Assembly (NCBI GenBank): GCA_016432725.1 | Contig: JACJDG010000003.1 | Span: 3,038,001-3,102,000, forward strand | Reading direction: 5' to 3' | Source: Streptomyces sp. DHE7-1 | Lineage (GTDB): Bacteria; Actinomycetota; Actinomycetes; Streptomycetales; Streptomycetaceae | DNA length: 64,000 nt | Shown: piece after piece, positions 58,401-64,000 of the stretch | Layout of the letters: each line of letters begins with the position of its first letter | Numbering within the stretch: the stretch's first letter is position 1 | Notes under the pieces: generated by a model | What the model saw: only the letters and a program-made list of their open reading frames with translations | What the model was told of the DNA's origin: nothing | Database searches by the model: none | Position numbers and translations under genes: made by a program

Positions 58401-60351
58401 TGCGCAGGCCGAAGTCGTAGATCCAGGCGGTGGTGCGGTCCGCGCAGCGCAGCTCGTACGGCCGCTCGTCCACGACCTCCACGCCGAGCCGCTGGAGCAC
58501 CGGCAGGACCGCGGACAGGGAGACCGAGTCACCCTTGCGGTAGATCTTGAAGCGGCGCTCGTCGGGGGCGGCGCCGACCGGCTCGTACAGGCTGAGGGAG
58601 AAGTTGTGGCCCTTCTCCTCGCTGAGCCGCTCCAGGTGGACCAGGTCGGCGACGGCCGCGCGCGGGCTGTGGTCGGCCTTGTAGCCCTCGGTGAAGGCGT
58701 TGTTGTAGCGGCGCAGCAGTTCGGCGGCGTGCTCCTCGCCCAGCTCGGCGTTGAGCGCCTCGGCGAACGCGTCGGCCCAGGAGCGTGCGGCCTCGACCAG
58801 CCGGGCCTCGATGCGCTCCTTGTCCGCGTCCGAGAGCTGGGGCAGCTCGGTGCCGGCCGGGACCCGGACGACGAAGTGCAGCCGGGACAGGATCGACTCG
58901 GTGTTCCAGGCGGTGAAGTCGACGCTGATGCCGCCGAGCTCCTCCTTCAGGATGTCGATGATCCGCAGCCGGACGCCGGTGGTGTAGCGGTCGCGCGGGA
59001 GGTAGACCAGGGCGGAGTAGTAGCGGCCGTACTCGTCCTGCCGCAGGTACAGCCGCAGCCGGCGGCGCTCCTGCAGGTACAGGACGCTCGTCGCGATGGA
59101 CTGCAGCTCGGCGACCGGGGTCTGGAACAGCTCGTCGCGCGGGTAGGTCTCCAGGATCTGGAGCAGGTCACGGCCGTCGTGGCTCTCCGGCGAGAAGCCG
59201 GCGCGCCGCAGGACCTCGTCGACCTTGCGCCGGATGACCGGGACCCGGCGGACCGACTCGGTGTAGGCGGCGGAGGAGAACAGGCCGAGGAAGCGGCGCT
59301 CGCCGACGACGTTGCCGTCCGCGTCGAACTTCTTGACGCCGATGTAGTCCAGGTACGACGGCCGGTGCACGGTGGCGCGGCTGTTGGCCTTGGTCAGCAC
59401 GAGCAGCTTGTGCTCGCGGGCCTTGGCGCGGGCGTCGGCGGGCAGCCGCTCGAAGGAGGGGCTGACGGGGTGCTGGTCGTCCTCGGAGTGGTGCGGGTCC
59501 GCGCGCAGTATGCCGAGACCGGTGCCGGGCACGGCGGCCAGGCAGTCGTCGCCGCGCAGCTCGTACTCGCGGTACCCGAGGAAGGTGAAGTGGTCGGCGG
59601 AGAGCCAGCGCAGCAGCTCGCGGGCCTCCTCGGCCTCGGCGGGCGGCAGGTCGCCCGGCAGCGGCTCGCTCTCCAGGCCGTCGGCGATCCGGCCGGCCGC
59701 GTCGCGCATCTTCTCCCAGTCCTCGACGGCCTCCCGGACGTCGGACAGGACGCGCAGCAGGTCGGCGGTGATCTGCTTCAGGTCGGCGCGGTCGGTCTCC
59801 CGGTCGATCTCGACGTGGATCCAGGACTCGATGTGCGCGTCGTGCGGGAGGTCGCCGGTGGGCGCGGTCGGCAGGACCTCGATCAGCTTGCCGGTGACGT
59901 CGCGCCGGACGACGAACTGCGGGTGGATGACGACGTGGATGCCGCGGCCCTGCCGGGTCAGCTCGTTGGTGACCGAGTCGACGAGGAAGGGCATGTCGTC
60001 GGTGACGACCTCCACGACCGTGTGGCTGCAGGTCCAGCTGTTCTCTTCCATCGTCGGGGTGTGCACCCGGACGTTGGCGGTGCCCTGCGGCCGGTTCTCG
60101 GCGAGCCGGTAGTGCGAGACCGCTGCGCCGAAGACGTCGACCGGGTCGCGGTCGGAGAGGTCCTCCGGTGCGGTGTGCAGGTAGTAGCGCTGGAGGAACG
60201 CGTGCCCGGCCTCGCTGTCGGGGGTGCCGGCCGTGCCCTCGCCCGTCGCCGTCGTCCCGGTCGGTAGGTGCCCCCCGACCGGGCTGTTCTCAGCTACCCG
60301 GGCCGCCCGTTCGAGCAGCTCGGCCTTGGCTTCGTCCAGCTTGGTCTGCAT
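55402..60351 (-). CDS. NAD-specific glutamate dehydrogenase (large, about 180 kDa type)
   Basis: Converts glutamate to 2-oxoglutarate with NAD; a catabolic enzyme with long regulatory regions. 1649 residues with no frame break over 4.9 kb, the size of the S. clavuligerus NAD-GDH class. The N-terminal part (1-700) holds ACT-like regulatory segments ([20 protein letters not shown]). The catalytic core lies about residue 830-1100, with [20 protein letters not shown] and the active-site region [16 protein letters not shown] (about 875-890). The C-terminal part is helical. The ATG at 60351 has AGAGGACA just before it. It starts opposite a 643-base gap that must contain its promoter. Confidence 0.95.
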   Translation of the reverse strand: [1649 protein letters not shown]

Positions 60352-60994
60352 TGTCCTCTGGCTCCTGTCGCGCGCCGTTGCGTGACGTAGAAGGAAATAC
60401 GGTCTCTTTCCCTCCGGCTCGACGCCACGGCCCGGGGTGTCCGGTCCGATCCGACGCTATGCCGCGAGGTGAGAAGAGCGGGGGGTATTCGGCCATTTTC
60501 GGCACGCCCGCCGGATGTGACGCCGGTCTCGGCGCCGCCGGCTCCTGGGCCGTCCTCGGCATCCCGGGGGCTTCGGCGCCCCCGGCCCGCCCGCGAGGAC
60601 CAGCGACCGCCGCCCGGTCACGGAGGTGCTCCGTGCAACCCGGGCGCGGGGCAGGGGCGGCATTGCCCCCGCGAGCTATCGCGCTGATCACGCCACAAGG
60701 CTATCGCTCCTCACCCGGGGGTCGTCATGAGCCGTATGTGTACAAAACCGGGGGGTGAAGTTTGACGTTCTGCACAGGGGTGGGGCGGCGGCGAGTGGCG
60801 TATCCGGCCACGGGCGCGGTGCGGGCACCGGGCCGGGAGACCGCCGGGCGGGGGTACCGGGTCGCGTCGGGGTGCGGTGGGCCGCACCCTGAAAGCGACG
60901 GGCCCTCTTGGCAAGCGCGCCGGGTACGGGCACCTTGCCCAGGACAGCGTCCGTCCCCGTGCAGGGGGGCCGTGCCCGCCCAGGAGGAGCCGAC
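60352..60994. other. 643-base intergenic region between glutamate dehydrogenase and DJ-1 genes
   Basis: Divergent spacing with no believable gene on either strand: no ribosome sites and no family-like protein. It must hold two promoters. TTGACG at 60761-60766 resembles a -35 element, but no -10 follows at the right distance. I see nothing else to name. Confidence 0.5.
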
Positions 60995-61561
60995 ATGCCC
61001 GCGAAGATCCTCATCATCACCGGCGACGCCGCGGAGTCCCTGGAGGTCCTCTACCCGTACCAGCGCCTGCGCGAGGAAGGCTACGACGTCCACATCGCGG
61101 CTCCCACCCGCAAGACGCTCCGCTTCGTGGTCCACGACTTCGAGCCCGGCTTCGACACCTACACCGAGAAACCCGGTTACACCTGGCCCGCCGACCTGGC
61201 CTTCGCCGAGGTCGACCCCGGCCAGTACGCGGCCCTCGTCATCCCCGGCGGCCGCGCCCCCGAGTACCTGCGCAACGATCCCGAGCTGCGCAAGATCCTC
61301 AAGGCGTTCTTCGACGCGGACAAGCCGGTCGCGCAGATCTGCCACGGACCTCTGCTCACCGCCGCCGTCGACAGCCTCAGCGGCCGGAGGGTCACCGCCT
61401 ATCCCGCCCTGGAACTCGACATGCAGGCCGCCGGAGCCCATTTCGAGGACACCGAGACGGTGGTCGACGGCACCCTGGTCTCGGCCCGCGCCTGGCCGGA
61501 CCACCCGGCCTGGATGCGGGAGTTCCTGACGGTGCTGAGGACCAAGGCCCCGGTGACGTGA
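60995..61561 (+). CDS. DJ-1/PfpI family protein
   Basis: 188 residues from the ATG at 60995, which has AGGAGGAG upstream. The nucleophile elbow is AQICHGPLLTA (Cys116), with the oxyanion region VIPGGRAPEYLRN. The set of conserved residues fits the DJ-1/PfpI group, whose members act as proteases, glyoxalases or deglycases; the activity of this one cannot be told. It stands alone on the plus strand, converging with the HAD gene 46 bases away. Confidence 0.9.
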   Translation: MPAKILIITGDAAESLEVLYPYQRLREEGYDVHIAAPTRKTLRFVVHDFEPGFDTYTEKPGYTWPADLAFAEVDPGQYAALVIPGGRAPEYLRNDPELRKILKAFFDADKPVAQICHGPLLTAAVDSLSGRRVTAYPALELDMQAAGAHFEDTETVVDGTLVSARAWPDHPAWMREFLTVLRTKAPVT

Positions 61562-61607
61562 GGGCCGCCCGGCCGCGGGCGCGGGGCGCCGGCGCTCCCT
61601 GCCGCGC

Positions 61608-62273
61608 TCACGCGGCTATTCGCTGCGCCTCCGCGACCGCCTCGGCCAGCGTGTCCACCACCGGCACGCCGACTGCCTCCAGGCTGGCCCTGCTGTGCGA
61701 CCCGCCGGTGTACAGCACCGCCCGGGCCCCCACGTGCCGCGCGGCCACCGCGTCGTCCGCCGCGTCGCCGATCACCACGGTCCGCGCGGCCCGCACCCCG
61801 GTCAGCGCCTCCAGGTGCCGCACCATGTGCTCGGCCTTGCTGCCGCCGGACGGCCCGGTGCGCCCGTCCACCCGCACGAAGTGCGCCTCGATGCCGAGGC
61901 CCCGCACCAGGGGCACCAGCTCCTCGTGGCCGTACATGCTCAGCAGCGACTGGCTGTTGCCGTCGGACCGCCAGCCGGCGAGCAGCTCGGCCGCGCCCTC
62001 GGTGAGGCCGCACCGCACCCGGTGCTCCGTGTAGTACCGGTGGAAGACGCCGTCCATCAGCTCCCACTCGGCGTCCGTGGGCAGCCTTCCGAGCAGCCGC
62101 TCGTAGAACTTCGGCACCGGCACGCAGTACAGCGCCCGGTACTGCTCCAGCGTGATCGGCGCCAGCCCCAGCTCGGCGAAGGCCGCGTTCGTCGCCCCGA
62201 TGATCGCGTCATTGTCGTGGAAGAGGGTTCCGTTCCAGTCCCAGACGATGTGCGCGCTTGCGTGCATCCCCAT
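61608..62273 (-). CDS. HAD superfamily hydrolase (DWNGT type)
   Basis: 221 residues from the ATG at 62273 (an ATG two codons later is possible). Motif I is VWDWNGTLF: the nucleophile Asp12 is kept, and the second acid of DxD is replaced by Asn, as in a recognised subgroup of phosphatases. Motif II is about SLLSMYG, the lysine lies in GGSKAEHM and motif IV is VIGDAADD. A cap domain fills about 25-95. Phosphoglycolate-like phosphatase activity is likely but the substrate is unknown. It lies downstream of the DUF6912-like gene on the same strand. Confidence 0.88.
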   Translation of the reverse strand: MGMHASAHIVWDWNGTLFHDNDAIIGATNAAFAELGLAPITLEQYRALYCVPVPKFYERLLGRLPTDAEWELMDGVFHRYYTEHRVRCGLTEGAAELLAGWRSDGNSQSLLSMYGHEELVPLVRGLGIEAHFVRVDGRTGPSGGSKAEHMVRHLEALTGVRAARTVVIGDAADDAVAARHVGARAVLYTGGSHSRASLEAVGVPVVDTLAEAVAEAQRIAA

Positions 62274-62315
62274 GGAAAGACCGTACCCGCACCCACTGAC
62301 AGTCAAGGCGGGCCG

Positions 62316-62353
62316 GGCCTGGTGGACCGGGCCTAGGCCCGGTCCACCAGGCC
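62316..62353. repeat. 38-bp perfect palindrome overlapping a stop codon
   Basis: A perfect palindrome without a loop, centred on GCCTAGGC (the break lies between 62334 and 62335). It covers the last codons and TAG of the DUF6912-like gene and the gap before the HAD gene. It could be a terminator or an RNA-processing hairpin. Confidence 0.85.
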
Positions 62354-62845
62354 GGGAATCTCCTGGGTGGCGTACCAGAGCAGCTCGTGGTCCTCGGCCC
62401 CGTCGACGACGAACTGCGCGTCGTCGTCCCCGCCGTCGGCCGCCTCCAGCGCCGCCGCGGCCGCCGCCACGTCCTCCTCCGCGTCACCGGCGTCGACGTG
62501 CACCGCGGCCGCCTTGGCCAGCGGCACGGCGCCGGTCACCGTCACCTCGCCGAGCGCGGCCGGTCCGGGCCCCTGGCCGGCGTCCGCCGTGACGACACCG
62601 TCGGCCACGTCGACGGCGACCACGACCCGGCGCCGCGCGGCACCGGAGTCGCCCGCCAGCAGCCGCAGCGAGGCGAGCGCGGCCCGGCCGAGCGCCGCGT
62701 ACTCCAGCTCCTCGACGTCGTCGGAGACGTACCACTCGCGCAGCGCGGGCGTGACGCCGTAGGCGACGAGGGGGCCGCTCCCCAGCTCACCCGTCTTATG
62801 CGCCTCGGCGAGACCGGGGAGGGTCAGGGGGACGTAGACGCGCAT
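62333..62845 (-). CDS. DUF6912-like conserved hypothetical protein
   Basis: 170 residues, acidic, soluble, from the ATG at 62845 (MRVYVPLTLPGLAEAHKTGE). Recognisable as an actinobacterial conserved protein of unknown role: REWYVSDDVEELEYAALGRA, RRVVVAVDVADGVV and DDAQFVVDGAEDHELLWYAT. No catalytic motif is seen. The middle (about 120-137) is Ala/Asp-rich. The stop codon lies in the centre of a perfect 38-base palindrome, 59 bases before the HAD gene. Confidence 0.82.
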   Translation of the reverse strand: MRVYVPLTLPGLAEAHKTGELGSGPLVAYGVTPALREWYVSDDVEELEYAALGRAALASLRLLAGDSGAARRRVVVAVDVADGVVTADAGQGPGPAALGEVTVTGAVPLAKAAAVHVDAGDAEEDVAAAAAALEAADGGDDDAQFVVDGAEDHELLWYATQEIPGLVDRA

Positions 62846-63134
62846 GGCTGGCCGCACTTTCCTGGTCGTCGACGGGCCTTCAGGATACGTGCGCCCGTCC
62901 CCTTTCGAGTCCCCGCCCACACCCCCGCGGCGTCCACCCGGCGCCTCGCACCTCACCCGGCCGCACCGCCTGTTCCCAGGATTTCCGGGGGTCCGCGCCA
63001 CTCGGATAAGTGAACCTTCGCGGCCCCCGCCACGCGCTCCCCGTTCCTTGCGATGCCGGCCCCCGCCCCCGTACAAGATCCCCACCAGCGAGTTACCGCC
63101 CGGTACGTTCCGGGCCCGCAGAACGGGGACACCC

Positions 63135-63620
63135 ATGAACAAGGTCATGAGCCGCGGCACCGCTCAGCCCCGCCCGCGCCACCGCCCTCCGACCCGCCAC
63201 GACTCCCGTCGCCCGGGCGGCGCGCCGCCCCGCACGCCGGTCCGCGACCGAGCCGCCACAGCGTCCGTGGCGGCCGGGGCGGGGCCCCGCCCCACCGACC
63301 TCTTCGCCGACCGTCTGCTGGCCGTCCTCAGCGGCCAGCGGCCCGTCCACTGGATGCTCCGGCACACCGCGGGACGCGCCTACGACGAGCTCGCCCTGCT
63401 GGCCGAACGGGGACCGCTGCGCACCCGCGGCACCCGCCCCGTCGTCCGCGACATCGGCTACTACGTCCCCCGCGCCGGCGCCCTCGAGGTCTTCGCCCGC
63501 ATCGCCGCCGGCGACCACCTGCGCGCCATGGCCTTCCGTCTGGAACAGGGCCCGGACCACCGCTGGCGCTGCACTGCCGTGGAACTCGGCCCCAGGCCCC
63601 GACAAGCCTCGATCGCCTGA
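63135..63620 (+). CDS. Rv3235 family protein
   Basis: 161 residues. The N-terminal 55 residues are basic and Pro/Arg-rich, probably disordered. The folded part follows: LFADRLLAVLSGQRPVHWML, AYDELALLAERGP, YYVPRAGALEVFARI and HLRAMAFRLEQGPDHRWRCTAVELG. These match the small actinobacterial Rv3235 family, which typically lies beside secA and has no known function. GGGGA lies upstream of the ATG at 63135. Confidence 0.85.
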   Translation: MNKVMSRGTAQPRPRHRPPTRHDSRRPGGAPPRTPVRDRAATASVAAGAGPRPTDLFADRLLAVLSGQRPVHWMLRHTAGRAYDELALLAERGPLRTRGTRPVVRDIGYYVPRAGALEVFARIAAGDHLRAMAFRLEQGPDHRWRCTAVELGPRPRQASIA

Positions 63621-63769
63621 CCCGCACCACATCGACCGCGCGGCCGCGAGCACCGGGCGGCATGGCCGCGAGCACCGGGCCACGAAGCCGCGGACACGGA
63701 CCGCGCAGCCGCGAGCACCGACCCGCCCGGCTGCGGGCATGCGTGCCGCCGGGGGCGGCACGGGTGGGC

Positions 63770-63812
63770 GATGGGGGTCCCCCGCTCGAGCGAAGCCGAG
63801 AGGGGAGGCACC
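63770..63812. repeat. Interspersed palindromic repeat of the Streptomyces intergenic type
   Basis: Core GCTCGAGCGAAGCCGAGAG flanked by GGGGTCCCCC and GGGGAGG. Very similar sequences are scattered in intergenic gaps of Streptomyces genomes; the core folds as a small hairpin (CTCG...CGAG). Confidence 0.6.
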
Positions 63813-63890
63813 CTGCGAGCGCGGGTGAGCGAAACGCCCTCCGCCCGCTCCGACGCCGGGCACGCGGAGACACCGCCCGGCCTCAGGCAC

Positions 63891-63922
63891 GCGAACACGC
63901 GAACACGCGGACACGCGGACAC
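63891..63922. repeat. Four 8-bp tandem repeats
   Basis: GCGAACAC twice, then GCGGACAC twice, immediately upstream of the terminator at 63931-63960. Short and intergenic; a slippage product. Confidence 0.7.
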
Positions 63923-63930
63923 AAACCGAA

Positions 63931-63960
63931 GGGGCCAGGCTCCCGAAGGAACCTGGCCCC
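63931..63960 (-). terminator. Terminator of the gene entering from the right edge
   Basis: Stem GGGGCCAGG(C)TCC (63931-63943) with GGA(A)CCTGGCCCC (63948-63960), loop of 4, one internal mismatch. In the minus direction TTCGGTTTGTG follows. Confidence 0.7.
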
Positions 63961-63987
63961 AAGTAACCGGCTGAAGCTCCGGCAGGA

Positions 63988-64000
63988 CTACTTCTTGCGA
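63988..64000 (-). CDS. 3' end of a gene beyond the window (possibly secA)
   Basis: Only the last codons are visible: CGC AAG AAG TAG (Arg-Lys-Lys-stop), followed by a terminator. The identity is guessed from the Rv3235-family neighbour, which usually lies next to secA. Confidence 0.35.

Larger units (their letters stand above)
63621..63987. other. Intergenic region with short repeats before the right-edge gene
   Basis: 367 bases without a gene. Imperfect copies of GGCCGCGAGCACCGGGC lie at about 63640-63720. An interspersed-type palindromic repeat lies at 63770-63812, an 8-base tandem repeat at 63891-63922, and the terminator of the minus-strand gene at 63931-63960. Confidence 0.6.

Noticed and set aside
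63640..63960. Small Arg/Ser-rich open frames in the last 400 bases
   Set aside because: They coincide with simple repeats, lack ribosome sites and resemble no protein family.

Overview
The window is a 64 kb piece of a Streptomyces chromosome. The evidence is very high G+C with G/C-ending codons throughout, GTG and TTG starts, a tmRNA/SmpB pair and a full set of actinomycete genes (sigU-rsuA, nnaR-narK, pkaA/pkaB, ftsEX, NAD-glutamate dehydrogenase). From memory, the gene order follows the central S. coelicolor chromosome from murA towards secA. No phage, insertion sequence, CRISPR array, rRNA or ordinary tRNA gene was seen.

Layout. 1-6 kb: 3' part of murA, HU protein hupA, NAD-type malic enzyme, HelD-like helicase. 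6-8.3 kb: sigU-rsuA and a CGNR zinc-finger regulator. 8.3-11 kb: nitrate assimilation (nnaR, narK) with two candidate GlnR boxes. 11-15.5 kb: LysR regulator divergent from an MFS transporter, a TRIC/UPF0126 channel, an M20 amidohydrolase. 15.6-19.6 kb: ssrA, smpB, an S41 protease, ftsX, ftsE. 19.8-25.5 kb: a 63-residue zinc-ribbon membrane protein, an LAETG sortase substrate, prfB, pkaB, pkaA. 25.9-29.5 kb: a large FHA/FtsK-like ATPase divergent from the kinases. 29.7-33.3 kb: a sugar ABC importer without its own ATPase. 33.5-55.3 kb: a cell-wall glycopolymer (teichoic-acid-like) region, interrupted by ohrA/ohrR. It holds four GT2-CDP-glycerol-transferase (TagF-like) fusion proteins, two free GT2 enzymes, three polytopic GT-C type proteins, a GalE-like epimerase, a TetR regulator and the exporter pair tagG/tagH. 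55.4-64 kb: the 1649-residue NAD-glutamate dehydrogenase, a DJ-1 family protein, a HAD phosphatase, a DUF6912-like protein, an Rv3235-family protein, and the last codons of a gene off the right edge (probably secA).

How it works together. The polymer region has enzymes to build a nucleotide-sugar or glycerol-phosphate polymer (TagF-like and GT2 enzymes, epimerase) and export it (TagGH), probably under the TetR regulator. The four TagF-like fusions are not equivalent. One has lost both catalytic histidines of its polymerase domain, and another has lost the metal-binding motif of its GT2 domain.

Data quality. Seventeen genes are broken by about 31 single-base losses, nearly all at short G or C runs. 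Restoring one base gives full-length, family-like proteins each time. I treat these as consensus errors and annotate the restored gene spans.
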